From the NCBI RefSeq assembly GCF_018143015.1, contig NC_054746.1:37356830-37420829 (forward strand): 64,000 nt of DNA. The letters are read 5' to 3'. The notes under the pieces are model-generated. The model was not told the origin of the DNA and did not search any database. It was given only the letters and a program-made list of their open reading frames with translations. Both the position numbers and the translations under genes were made by a program. Source of the stretch: Lytechinus variegatus (taxonomy: Eukaryota > Echinodermata > Echinoidea > Temnopleuroida > Toxopneustidae). Within the stretch, counting starts at the first letter, position 1, and each line of letters opens with the position of its first letter. Below are positions 1 through 11,800 of this stretch, piece by piece.

Positions 1-32
1 GCCCCCGCTTCCGCCGCCTATCATTGTAGCCA
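1..32 (-). CDS. Secreted-protein gene exon 4 (partial, window edge)
   Basis: After an acceptor ending ctgtatag, the minus strand completes a Val codon split with exon 3 and reads ATMIGGGSGG to base 1. The transposon end at base 46 lies 13 bp upstream of the exon. Only ten codons are visible, so this is the weakest exon of the gene. Confidence 0.45.
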
Positions 33-3000
33 CTATACAGCTCTACAGTGCGTATCAAAAAAAGTTTATACTTTGAAAAAGCCCTGTGAATTAAATAATA
101 TACAACATGTGGGTGATTTTTTCGCATACACTTGAGTAAGCACTGTCCATTTTTGTAAAGCTCGCAGAAACATGTTTGCGCAGAAATGCTCGTTGTCAAA
201 GGGAAAGGGCGAAATCAAACATACCCTGCGAAACATTTCTCATACATTTCCCTTGCACTTTTAGTCAATTGAATAAAAACGGATACATTCAAACATTTTG
301 TAACAATTTTTTCCACCCAAATTGAAATTTCAACACTTAGTAAGCACAACCTTTACCATTTTTATGCCAGCTGGATCTGAGGAAATAACTGAATCTGAAC
401 AAAAGTTTATATCAGACATCTCCAGCATTTTTTTTTACTAAGGTTTTATAATTTAAAGTGAGTTACATTTCATTTTTCATTCAATATTTGTTTCTCCACA
501 CTTTTCCCAAGCCTAAGCCATTCCATGTAAATCACAGCTCAGTGTAAAGCAAGTATCGTCTCAATGGCCTTGGTGTGTGGGGGAGGTGGGTGGGGCGCAA
601 TGCACTCTTCGAAGTGTTATGGGCAAGGAAACAAGTTAAAAAGGTAAAAGATATCTTCTAATAAAATTTACTAGCTAAATTCCATGTGTTCTTCATGATT
701 AGGGTCTACTTTTATTCCCATAACTATTTCAAAGTTCTGCGCAAATCATTTTTCACTAGCTTTTCAAAAGTGGTGCTCACTCAAGCGGAAATATTTTTCG
801 ACAGTTATATCGTCATTTGCTTAAATGGAGCTGTGCCAATGTTACAATGTGAAAAATCTTCAGGATATTACAAATGTATAATTTTACAGGACTTTTTCTG
901 AGTGTAAACTTTTTTTTGATACGCACTGTATAGTTGCTGATCTGAGTACAGAAAGTACAATGATGTGCAGTATAATAGACACACAGGGAATAAATATAAA
1001 AAACTTGTTCAAGATTTTACTATAATAATTATTTACCTTGTTGGATTTGGTCATTCGCGACAAGTTGAGAAACGAATTGAAGAGCATTGGCGATGAGGGT
1101 GGCGTTCTCCACTCGGTTGCCGATTTCGTTCTCCTTGTCCACGAGATGTTTCAGAAGATTGGTGTATTTGGGAACAGATCGAGCTCGACATGCTAACACG
1201 TTCTGTGTATCGACTTAAACATAATAAAGAGTGGGTGATTATGTTTGGTTAAAAATGAAGCACGATGGGAGTATTTTCCGATTGGTTTTGAAGTCATTTT
1301 TCATTTTGATCCGGTTAAGCCATTGACTTAAAAGGAACGAAGCAAATAATCAACATTAAACGTAATACGTATTATAGTTTGTATTTTTAGTCTCATGGAA
1401 TTGGATTACAAAACTCGAGAATGGTAAGTCGTAGTGTAGATCAAGGATACACTATGGGGGGGGGGGGGTCCAACAAAAATGTCTTCAAATGGGGAAGGGG
1501 GCATCTGTCCCTCATTCAGATCCGCGCTCGTAAACGGGGGGTTAGGTAGTGACATTTGATCACGAGAGGATTTTGTGTGTTTTAAGCTTGAAATAAATAA
1601 AATAATGCAAATTTTCGATGGATTTTGAAAAAAAAATCAATAAAAATGTGGAGGTTTGATTTGCCTGTTGTTGGGTATGTTACAGGAGGGGATGGGATAA
1701 TAATTTCTGCCCACCCCCTCTGCGTAATTCAACTTTTTTGTTGGTTCTTCTCGACTAATAACTTGTATAATTATGCAAATTCCCACCATCGATTTTTAAG
1801 CGGTTTACTCCTCTTTCCTATATCTCTCCGTCTGACACTGAACTCTTATCCAACTCTCTATCTTTCTTTATCATTCATTCTCAATGTACTTTCAGTAATG
1901 ACGGAGAAACTGCGGATGTAAACACCTGTTGTCTTTTCTGTTTATTCACTAGTTTAAAATGATCTTCACTATCTCTGCCACAGTTAAATTTCCGAGGGTC
2001 TACACTTGCTTCGTCTACTAATTCTACCTACTGATCTCTTTTTGTTCGTTTGTCTCGATCTCGTCACCTATAAAAGTTATCATTTCCTTGCTCAATTTCT
2101 CGACCAGCTCCCCCTTTTTGAAAAACAGTGATCCCATATGTCCCTCCTTCCTTTTGAATTTTATTAGGTATCACCTTTTCTCGAGAATAATAATGGCATC
2201 CTTTCAAGTCGAATATATATAGATATATATTTTGCTGAATTACCTGCAGGAACAGTAATGGATGCGATGTTTAGATTCTTCTGATTCGCAGTAGCCTCAA
2301 GTTTTGACCACTAACGAGGAAGGAAAATAGGAGTCGGTCTTTGAATAAAAGTGATGTCAACTATAACATTTTATGCAATAAGAATGATAGTTATTAATTC
2401 TCATCTAAAAAGAATAACGACAAACCAAAAGAAAAAGAATCACTTCAGCTGTAGGCACTTGGTACTTATTCTTAATTATATTACAAATGATGTACCTTGA
2501 TAACCCAGCCTGTTTCAAAGTATTAAAGGATATGAAAAAATATAAAAGCGGCCACATCTCCACAGAGCAGCTGTTTGTCAGCTTGTTTTTTAAAGGGGTG
2601 AAGAAAATAAGAAAGAAATACGATATCAAAAGATAGTTCAATGGAAATGAAATGAAGATAAAAACAAGATAATTTGCTTATTTCTATATTCTTGAGTTTT
2701 ATCGGTATTTAATCTAAAGACGTATTTGTTACTCATAAATAATCTCATAAATTAACTATGATGTTAGATTAAACGATTTATTCAATACTATTTCACAAAG
2801 GAATCGCAACAAAGTGGTATTTTCAAATAATACGAATTCTAAACAGATCCATCACTACTTTGATTGTATTGAGAAAATTAATTTGCTTGCATTTTCGCGG
2901 GAAATTTGACTCATCACTGTCTAAATTCTTTTGAAAGACAAAATAAAACTTTGTGTTGAAAAAATGGAAACAAACGTTCAACACAATAATGAATACCCAT

Positions 3001-3475
3001 ATTAATTATAAACGTGCATTGACTTTGACTCAATATGCCCATTTGAGAGATGTGATTTTCATATAGCATGAAACTGCACAAAGTTTATCCCTTACAATTG
3101 TAAATAATAACCAATCAATCTCTAGATATTCTGTAAATCTATATGAAGAGTTATTTTCAAATCACAAATGACTTAAGAATTCAAATCTAAGTCCGGATTT
3201 CAACTTGTGATAATCACAGTCGATTTAGATACATTATTATTAAAATTAATGTTTTTATAAAATAAGAAATTAAACCAATAAAATACCTGAGAATCAAGTA
3301 AAGAGAGTGCTGTCTGTAGAGGAGATAGTGCATCTACTACAGCAATGTGAGCAAGATCCTGAAGGGATTTGGCGGATTCTACCAAATCCATCGTCTGCTG
3401 CTGTCCTCTCATCCCGTTGATGCACACACACATCACCAAGGCAACTCCCGCCAAAAACTTGAGAGAAGCATCCAT
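1..3475 (-). CDS. Secreted protein of unknown family (5' part, four exons, runs off left edge)
   Basis: Minus-strand gene pieced together from splice signals: exon 1 at 3475-3287, exon 2 at 2310-2244, exon 3 at 1192-1037, exon 4 from 32 to beyond base 1. Phases agree at every junction (0, 1, 1). The ATG at 3475 opens a hydrophobic signal peptide (about residues 1-24, core FLAGVALVMCVCI), followed by Gln-rich and then Leu/Ala-rich sequence that looks amphipathic-helical. Exon 3 carries one Cys soon after the junction (ACRARSVPKY), a charged KHLVDKENEIGNRVE stretch that could be coiled coil, and an N-glycosylation site (NAT). The last visible residues turn Gly-rich (ATMIGGGSGG). A secreted or matrix protein with a helical, possibly oligomerising, N-terminal part is inferred; I do not recognise the family. 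Junctions rest on GT-AG signals and phase only, so a small exon could be missing. Confidence 0.62.
46..928 (+). mobile_element. Tc1/mariner-like non-autonomous element, copy 1 (883 bp)
   Basis: The ends are CAGTGCGTATCAAAAAAAG and its inverted complement, flanked by TA on both sides (44-45 and 929-930), as expected for Tc1/mariner-type insertion. The same family recurs at 16167, 46995, 48917 and 55411. There is no transposase-like reading frame. It sits in the intron between exons 4 and 3 of the minus-strand gene and makes up most of that 1004-bp intron; without it the intron would be about 120 bp. Confidence 0.85.
1037..1192 (-). CDS. Secreted-protein gene exon 3
   Basis: 156 nt. The first two bases complete an Ala codon split with exon 2; 51 codons follow, from CRARSVPKYTNLL to NDQIQ plus Q. 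An in-frame TAA lies just upstream of the acceptor, and the donor is CAAG|gtaaat. It contains the N-glycosylation sequon NAT. Confidence 0.65.
1193..2243. other. Intron between exons 3 and 2 of the secreted-protein gene
   Basis: AT-rich DNA. A G10 run lies near 1457-1466, and a (TA)n-rich patch at about 2212-2232 lies close to the exon 2 donor. I see no other exon with matching phase, nor a recognisable repeat. Confidence 0.5.
2244..2310 (-). CDS. Secreted-protein gene exon 2
   Basis: 67 nt, 22 codons plus one base, encoding WSKLEATANQKNLNIASITV and PA. It has a strong pyrimidine-rich acceptor (ttttccttcctcgttag) and a CAG|gtaatt donor. It enters in phase 0, matching exon 1, and leaves in phase 1, matching exon 3. 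Confidence 0.6.
2311..3286. other. Intron 1 of the secreted-protein gene
   Basis: About 1 kb of AT-rich sequence. Short frames here lack coding character, and I recognised no repeat family. Confidence 0.5.
3287..3475 (-). CDS. Secreted-protein gene exon 1 (signal peptide)
   Basis: 63 codons from ATG to ...LLDSQ, ending CAG|gtattt in phase 0. The open frame continues into the intron for about 28 codons, but that part is Phe/Asn-rich and reads as intron. The ATG is the first in this frame. Confidence 0.7.
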
Positions 3476-3573
3476 TTTCGTTCCGATCTCACAGACTTTT
3501 GTGAAAGGCTTTGATGGCTCTGCTTGGGTATAATTGCTAACTTCTTTAATAAAATCTATCGTTTCTCTCTTTG

Positions 3574-3580
3574 TTATATA
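3574..3580 (-). promoter_or_regulatory. TATA box of the secreted-protein gene
   Basis: The minus strand reads ggTATATAAc about 100 bp upstream of the ATG at 3475. This spacing would place transcription start near 3545-3550 and give a 5' UTR of about 70-75 nt. No other TATA-like sequence lies closer to the ATG. The start site is inferred. Confidence 0.55.
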
Positions 3581-3583
3581 CCA

Positions 3584-5689
3584 TAAGGTGGCAACCTTCG
3601 CCCTACTTGGTTCTGAAAGTACATTTCAAAGGCCTGTTGCCACCACCTAATCTGCGTGCTGTCGGAGACTTTTATCAGTTCAATTATAATTAGGAAAAGA
3701 GATAGCTAACTTGTCCTTAACACGTATCAGGCATTGACAGGTGCACCGATCTTGGAAACAAGTGCAAGGAAGAGTGATTGAAATGTTGAAAGTTCTTCCT
3801 TTCTAAAGTACAATCACAATTAATAAACCATTGATTGTTTTCACTTGGGAAAACGAAAAAAAACCCCGTGCATATCTATACTTTAATTATTATACCGGGT
3901 TATTTTCTCAGTATGAGTACTCCCACTTTGTGGAAAGCACTCTCTTCATTAACAATACGCAATGCCAAGTCTATAGAGTCATTCAAAGGCAACCTTAACC
4001 CTAAAAGGACTGGGGGCACGATGAACCCCTCAACCAACGCTTCGCGCGATTTTTTCGAAACGCAAAAAGATAGCGCCGCAAAATTTTGTGACTTTTTTGT
4101 TTGAAGTCTCGCGCAACTTGTGAGACCAAATTCGCGACATACGGGTACAGCATCGCGACGTCACATGACTTTTTACGAGACAATTTAATGTCTCACTTAA
4201 TGGCTCATTTTCATACTTTGTGTACAAAGTCTATTGGAGATGAAATTCATAAAAGCGTGAGTATTTTCTTTATAATAGGTCTGATTGATTTAGGATTTAA
4301 TTTAGTTATTAAATGGTCTGTAATAATTTCCATTGAAAAACAATGAAGAACAAAAGATTAAAAAACAAATGAATTCATAAAAGTTCTAAAAACAAAGGGA
4401 TGATTAAGGAAAAAAATTGTCTTTCGCATTTTTTTGTGTGGAAACTATTTCATTAAAGATGACATCCAAAAGAGAAGAAAATTTGAAGTGAAATTGGGTG
4501 TTAAATATGCAAATAATATTTGCATATTATATTCATACACAGCAAAAACTGTGGTGTTAACCGGTGTACATAGAGGACCACACACCAGTTATTTTACACC
4601 GGTGTTAAATTGACAGTGTTAGTTTCGGTTGTTACAGTTACACTCTTTGGTGTTATATTCAATCTCTAGGGTGCAATTTTTACACCTCAGCGTGTGGTTC
4701 TCTATTAACACCAACTGGTGTCAGTTTTAGCACCTCAGTTTTTACAGTGTAACAAAAAAAATAATTCATACAGGCTTGTAGTTTTTGTGGTAAAGAATGT
4801 GCGTGCCAAATTTCGGAGGCGATCGCGCGAACGGCGGCCGATAATCAGAAGGGGGGGGGGGCATGGACCCCAGTCTTCAATACATCTCAACGGACATATC
4901 TATTCTCATCATATTTCAATAACACTCCCCTTCTATGTTTTGATATCATCTGCGTCTCTGAATATGAAACTACATAGAAGGTGCATTCTTATCATTATTA
5001 TTAGATGGGGTTCGATCTCCGGTGGGGCCTGTTGCATAAGAAGAAAAACTCTGGCAATCATTTTTTTGCAATAGTTTTTCAATGTGTTAATGTCAATGAC
5101 ATACCGGTAATTTGGTTTGCAAGAGTTTGTTGTTGTTGTTGTTATTTATTTGCCTGAGTCTCTATACCGGTATGGCAAAACTTGAACGAAGCCCCTCCAT
5201 GCCCTCGGATGGCTAATGATATTCGACACTCTCGACAGTTCCATCTTGCAGAGCGTGTTCATCAGAATTCGGATCGACATAATCTTTGATGCTGGCCGAA
5301 TCAAATTTGTGCACGATTTACAGGCACTTAGACGACTTATTTGTATTAATCTGTGTATACCGCTGAGTTTCGTTTCGGACCCGTCGCAGCTAGCTAGGTT
5401 AAGTTAGCTCCGTATAAATCGACATCGGGAGCCTGCCTTCGAGTTCCGCCCTACCGGCGGCCGAGGCACATCGAACGATCAGATCACTAGACTCTTAGTG
5501 TTAGCTGTACCGCCGTAACCAAAACAGTCTACCCGACCTTACTGTCGGGCTTGTATTCTAAAAAAAACTCTATGACACTGAATGTGACAGTCCTCCTCAA
5601 GACTCGAGCCAGCTGATGATTTGATCCTCCTGAGCCTTAGGCCCCCTCTGTTTAATTTTATTGCTCCAAAATCAGAGAGACGTTCAATA
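3584..5689. other. Divergent intergenic region and NEK9 5' flank
   Basis: The DNA between the two divergent gene starts. It holds the 4538-4749 MITE, a G10 run near 4852-4861, a (GTT)n patch near 5127-5141, and a GC-richer segment (about 5390-5540) just before NEK9 that may contain the promoter and 5' UTR. I see no TATA box near the NEK9 ATG. Overlapping short frames at 4001-4227 on both strands are not convincing as coding. Confidence 0.4.
4538..4749. mobile_element. 212-bp MITE with TA target site and long imperfect inverted repeats
   Basis: The left end CACAGCAAAAACTGTGGTG pairs with the right end, read inverted as CACTGTAAAAACTGAGGTG. TA lies directly outside both ends (4536-4537, 4750-4751). 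Inverted similarity continues inside (accacac and ggtgtta words), so most of the element folds back. It has no coding capacity. Confidence 0.8.
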
Positions 5690-5845
5690 ATGTCTACAGA
5701 AGATGGGGGATTTTCCTCCTCGAGCTCAACGAACTTCCTTGCCGGTGCAAACAGCAGTGATACGATACAGGAGGAAATGTACACACCTGTTCGAGTGCTT
5801 GGAAAGGGAGCTTTTGGTGAAGCAGTTCTCTACAGGAAAACAGAG
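5690..5845 (+). CDS. NEK9: NEK9 exon 1
   Basis: 52 codons, MSTEDGG to LYRKTE. A Ser-rich N-terminus precedes the first kinase strand and the glycine loop GKGAFGEA. Donor GAG|gtgagg, phase 0. Confidence 0.95.
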
Positions 5846-8800
5846 GTGAGGTTTTATTAACGTTACCTCAAGGCTGATGTTTGTGCAGACTCCATCTCCA
5901 CTTTATTAAGTTACACTTCGACTACGTTCCACCTAGCAAATGCCTAGACAGCTGGCAGCCGTCTGTTAGTGTTAAACTAAGTTTCGAGGAGTTTTTTAAC
6001 AATTTTTTTTAAATTTCTCCTCGTACACAGACGGCTCGCTATCCTGCAGCCACCATTAGGGGACTTGCAATGCAAAATCCCCCCATCTGGGCTCTTCAAT
6101 TTTTGTCTTTAATGAATAAAAATATTGAAAATTAATGCGACCAAAATACAAATTAATATTCCCTCTTGGCATTAATTGCCAAAAAAAGGAGAAAAATCAA
6201 GTTAAAAGGAACAAAAACAGTGACTTACCTCGGCTGTCGCGCGAATTCACTTCCCCGTTTTATCCGATCTTAAAGCTTGTCTATAGTTTTGGTAAACCCA
6301 CCAAAATGCACCTATCACTATTTCCAATTCATTGCTAGCTAATATGAATGGATATGCCCTATAACAGTTATGATGTGGAGGATATGAAATGAAAATGTGT
6401 TTTACAGGATAAATTTTGCGATTTTACATGGAAATTTACCTTGATCGGGTCACCCGATCAAATTAAAATATCTGTGTGTTTTTGTCTTTCAATTAAATCC
6501 TATTCCAAATCATGGAATGGGCTGAAACTTTCAAGATATGTTCTTTGTCTGTAACTTGTGGATATCTAATCACTAAATTTATAAGATAAGTGCTTGAATG
6601 TCCATTTTTTAATTTAAAACAAGCATCGCCGAGAGAGGGCGCTATATATCCAAGATTTGAATATTTGAAATTTTCTCAGAGAAGTGCAGTTGGAAAAATA
6701 TCTAACGGTCTCTACGCTTCAGTAAGACTGTCATATTAGATGCTATTCGATTATCAATCACATTATTGACCCTTTACCAAAGCTATACACAGGTTTTAAG
6801 TACATAAACATATGGCCGAGTCCCCTGTACAGATCGCGCTAGAACTTCGGTCTCTGTATTTGGTGAGTGAAGCCAACGGAGTTCAGCTGAACAACCAACA
6901 TAACAGAGACCAAAGCTTTTGGTCTATGTTCCACCTAGCCTGGAGGCGTTTGGGGAGTAAAAATCATAATACTATCGTACCTTTACTCCCTAACGCCTGG
7001 CGTAATTGGAGTCTATAGGGTCCCACGCACAGAAGGAAAAGGCAACTATACAAATAAATGCACCAAACTGCTAGTTATGTTTAGAATCTGAGGTTAACAC
7101 TTCTGTACATGGGTAAAAATATCGGTTGGCAATGTTTGGCGAAAAATTGATAGTTATAGTTAAAAAACATCGCAGAAACGCGATGAAGAAATAAAAGTAG
7201 AAGAGAGTTTACTCACATTTGTTGTCATAGCCATCTTTGATCCATTGTTAATGCAACCTAGTTACGTGACGCGTATAGAGGGCTGCAAAATCATGAGCGG
7301 TGCTAGATTAAAAAGTGCTAAAATGTCCCGCTTCAACCACTGAACTAGAAATACGTATTTTCACTTTATTATTGTTAGTAAAATACATGTAACTAAGTAT
7401 TAAAGTCTAAAGAGTCTAGCAATAGATCTAAAAAGTTAGATTTGGAGTTAGTTCTGTGAGCTTTTGAGTGTGAGTGACTGCTCTATCTCAGACTCAGTGA
7501 CTTGGGCCTTCCAATTTCAACCCATGAAAAACTTTGGCCATCCAAGTTGGGCTAGATTTAAAGCTCAATAAGCTTGTTGTTAGTAATCTTGTTTAATATG
7601 ATTTAGCTTAAAAGAATTTTGTGATGATTTTGCAAATAAATATGATGTACAGTAACCATAACGTTGTGATGTGTGGTACCCAAGTCTGCTCCCCTAACGG
7701 TTTGAGTTGAGATTTAACAAGAATTTCTTTTTATTTCACAAATGCTTTCAGTTTATCATGTGCCTTATATTATTATGAGTAAGTGTGCCAAATATCTCCA
7801 AATAGGCCTATATGAGTTTCTTAGAAAAAACCTCAGGCATTCATTTTCAGAGTTTAGAACAAAAACTGGTGCCCCATGTCTGTGCACCCATTAATTTTGC
7901 ATGCAATTCCAGGATTTTGACGAGAAAGACTGCATTTTAAGGTTGTCACATGAAATCCCCCAAAATTGTTATTTTTTCCACCATTTGAGTAGGATTTTTT
8001 AATCTGTCTATGTCTTGTATAGCAGGTGTAAGGTTGATGGTCGTTGTGTATCTTCTTTCACTAGAATTGTGCAGGTACTCGTGTCCACAGACAAGGGGAA
8101 CTGAGCATGATCGGTTAAGGGTTCGCATTGAGGTGAAAATTTTTTTTTAAGGTACTTTTATCAAATTTGCTTTTAAAATAATCTTTGATATCTCAGGTTT
8201 CAAAAAACTAAGTTTCATGAAGATTGATGATTCCGAAAGTACCGGAATAGTCCATTTTATTCATGGGGGTGCTGCTACCTCTCATCACGGACGGACATTT
8301 TTACTCAAATTAAATTCACTCTAGTTTTATTGTTTTTAAAGTTACTCTAATTTGGTTTGGATGTTCTTGCACTCTGAACATTTCTCTATTATCAGACATA
8401 ATATAGTAGAAAAAAAATATTGGGGACTAATTTTTTTTGGTAGGTGTTAACATTTCCATTTTGAAATTTCCGTCCGTGATGGAAAAAAAGATGAAAAGTT
8501 TTTTAATTCTTTATCAGAGTAGAAATAAAAGATAAAAAGGTTTAGAGGTATCTCTCTAAACACTGTACATTATTTTATTTGAACATGGCTAAAATCCATA
8601 CATTTTATCCATATCATAAAGTCAGTCAAAAATGATCACGGACGGACATTAATTTGATCACGGACGGACAAAGTTAATTCACTCAAATTCATTTCACTCT
8701 AGTTTTATTGTTTTCAAAGTTACTCCAATTTTTTTAATGGTCTTGCACTCTGAACATTAATCTATCATCAAACATAAATTAGTAGGAAAAAAATATGGGA

Positions 8801-11800
8801 AGTAAACTTTCCTTGTAGATGTTAACATTTCCGTCCGTCCGTGATCATTTTTATTAGGATAATGTCTATGGACTCAGCTTTTTATTCTTTATCAGAATAG
8901 AAACAGAAATAAAAGTGTGTAGAAGTATTTCACTGGACACTGTTCATCATTTTATTTGAACATAGCTAAAATCCATACATTTTATGCATTTAATAAATCA
9001 ATGAAAAATGATCACGGACGGACATTAATTTCATCACGGACGGACGAGTGAAATACTTGTGGAAAGATTCATATATGCAAATGAGAAACTTTGCTGAGCA
9101 GATTATGAGTTTAATTTTAGCTTCTAATTGCAGTGAAAAATGGCTCTGAGAATTACTCAGAACTCAAATGGAATAAGCCTACAACTCTTCACAATTTTTT
9201 GTGATATCTTTGTTTGGCCGTTATTGGGGCTATATTGTTGTCAGGAAAATTGTTAAGCATTATTGGAATGCAGATAGAGTTGAAAAGCTGCATGTACATG
9301 TATATGCCAAAAAAGCGGGAAACAAAGTATGGCAAGAACAAGTCCAAAGCTGTAGATTTCATCAATTCAAGCTTGCAGAAAGTGATGGAGAAGAAGTAGA
9401 ATGCAATGCATAATCTGATAAGCAGAAAAATCAATTTTTCCATGTACAAACTTATGGATTCACAATGCTTCTAACAGAACATAGGTTTGTGAAAATTACA
9501 TGAATACCTTTTTTCGAAGTCCATTTTGGAGCTAATTTTAAGCAAATCGCTTATCTGGTAAACTGTGAAAATGCATAAAGCTTGCAATATAGTGTTTAGA
9601 AGTTAAGCTTTGGATTGGAATATCAATTTCAATTTTGGATTCGGTCAGGGCCTAAATACATGAGGGCTGTTGATGTTATGGGGTGTCTCCGCTTTGATAT
9701 ATGCAAAAGATGGATTTAAAGAGAGCCCCTGACAAGTGTTGATCCAACAAACAAGCATAAGGATCAGTGACCTGTTAATCTTTTAGATTTAGCTTTTGGA
9801 CCTTAAAAAAACATCTTTGCTCTTGGAAAATTAATGCCTAAAATCATCATGATCATAAAAATACTTGTATCAACATGATCAATAATCAACTAGCTGTTGA
9901 TTTTGAACCTACTTGTATTCTACACTTTAAATAGACAACAGGGGAAGGCGGGGTAAGTTGTGACACTTTTTGCATTTTGCACGTTAGAATTGATATGACT
10001 AGTAATATTGTAGAAATAAGTACCTTACCTTTAAATTTGATTCTTGGGAAATATTTTTCACCTATATATAACGTTCTACCCCCACGCTGAATGTCATTGT
10101 GACCTTTGAAAAAAAGGATGTCAAATTGCTCAACTTGCCCCATCTGTGGGGTAAGTTGTGCCATCGTCTGGGGTAAGTTGAGCCACAAAAACTATGTAAA
10201 AAATGTATGCGGGAAGAACCAGGATGTCAATTTTTCATTTAAAGTCTTTTCACTTGCTAATTCCCTATGAATACTAACATCTTCTGAAAGTAAAAGGACT
10301 GTCATGTGAATTTGCTCCTTTCTGCCTGCATATCAATGGCTTTTTACGTTTTTTTATTTTTTTATTATACAGTTGTACATCACCTATTCTTTACGTTCGA
10401 TTTTGACAAGAAATGTGTTAAGAGCAATGGTATGTCTAGATTATACTGTGCGTCTAGCATAGAAATCAAGTTGCTACATCTTAAATCAAGTTGCAGCAAC
10501 TTGATTGAAGTTGTAGCAACTTGATTGTGCAACTAATACTGTTTAATATTATTAAAATATGTACAAATCATCAAAACAATTGCATTTGTTTACCAAAAAA
10601 GTACTAAGAACTTTTTACAGAGTACTTCCATTGTATTTTAATTGTGTCCGTCCGTGATGTCCGTCCATGATGTCCGTCCGTGATGGAAAATATTTGCAAT
10701 TCTCTCGGAAGTTTGATATTGGTTAAGAATTCAATATGCTGAACATAGAAGCTGACATACCCGAGTGTTAGGTGCATTAACAATAATTGGTCCATGTAAA
10801 GCTGTTTAGATAGAAACAATAAAAATGTACAAAAATTCTAAAAACCACATTTCTATCTTGTCCGTCCGTGATATGGCACATTTAGTGGATACCTGTGTTT
10901 GTAGGTAACCATGGCAACAAACTTTTTTAATCATTCAGCATACTATGTCCTACCCTTCACTATAAAACACAAAGGAACCTTGTTCATCTTATTCCTAATT
11001 TGTTACAAGCCTTCAAAACTTTCAAAATCTATCAAATGTCCGTCCGTGATGAACCGATCATGCTCAACTGTGCAGACTTGGGGGACCATACCGTATATTC
11101 ACACCATGGTCTTTTCGGCTCCATTTGGATTGTTTAAAATTTTAAAGGGGCAGCAACAACAGCAGCCAAAAATCTCCTCCAGCTCCATTTTACTCATTAG
11201 CCTCTAAATAAGCAAGTTAAATTTTAAATTGTTGGTGGGATTTTACACTATTATGTCCTTCCACAACACTCCATTTTTGTGTAGCATACAAAATCAAATG
11301 TTAAAAAATTAACTTAGAAATGATTGGGAATATGACATATTTATAATCAAGAAAATATTTGACATGGGTGAAATTTATTGGATGCACATTACTTCTTTAT
11401 TGGATATCTACAGTTCATGTCATTGTTTCAGATAAAATTAAAGAACTAAGTGGATTTTCTGTTTTGATTTGTGTGTTAAAAAGTTCAGAAATTCACTGTC
11501 CTTACGATGTGTGCATTTCTTATTTTTAGGACAATTCGTTGGTGGTATGGAAGGAGGTGAATTTGACACGTTGCTCTGAGAGAGTCATGTATGATGCTCA
11601 GAATGAAATAGAGATCCTCTCAATGTTAAATCATGCAAATATAATCTCTTATTTCAATCATTTCTTGGATGAACAATCACTCTTCATTGAAATGGAGTAT
11701 GCCAATGGTGAGTTCTTTCAAAATTACATTTGAATTTGAATATTGAATACAGGTCAGCATACAGTACCAGTCACAATTCTTTGACTACCTGTTTACCTGT

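Larger units (their letters stand above)
8102..11066. repeat. Candidate element with 15-bp inverted ends and an iterated TCCGTCCGTGAT word
   Basis: tgagcatgatcggtt at 8102-8116 is exactly inverted at 11052-11066. Inside are 12 copies of TCCGTCCGTGAT, one of them with a mismatch. Minus-orientation copies start at 8284, 8635, 8657, 9011 and 9033; plus copies lie at 8469 and 8834. On the right, all are plus: 10647, 10660 (TCCGTCCATGAT), 10673, 10861 and 11039. The middle (9050-10640) lacks the word. Clusters near both ends in mainly opposite orientation resemble the subterminal transposase-binding repeats of some cut-and-paste transposons. I see no transposase gene and no target duplication. Confidence 0.5.
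5846..11529. other. NEK9 intron 1 (5.7 kb)
   Basis: The left part (5846-8100) is AT-rich. It has a short open frame at 6812-7018 without recognisable homology, and two CCCAAGTCTG-like words (7678, 7872). From about 8.1 to 11.1 kb the intron holds several iterated short-word repeats described separately. Confidence 0.6.

Noticed and set aside
4001..4227. Overlapping open frames on both strands
   Set aside because: No start context, domain or splice evidence; frames on opposite strands share the same GC-richer patch.
6812..7018. 68-codon frame in NEK9 intron 1
   Set aside because: No recognisable protein and no splice sites in phase with exons 1 and 2.
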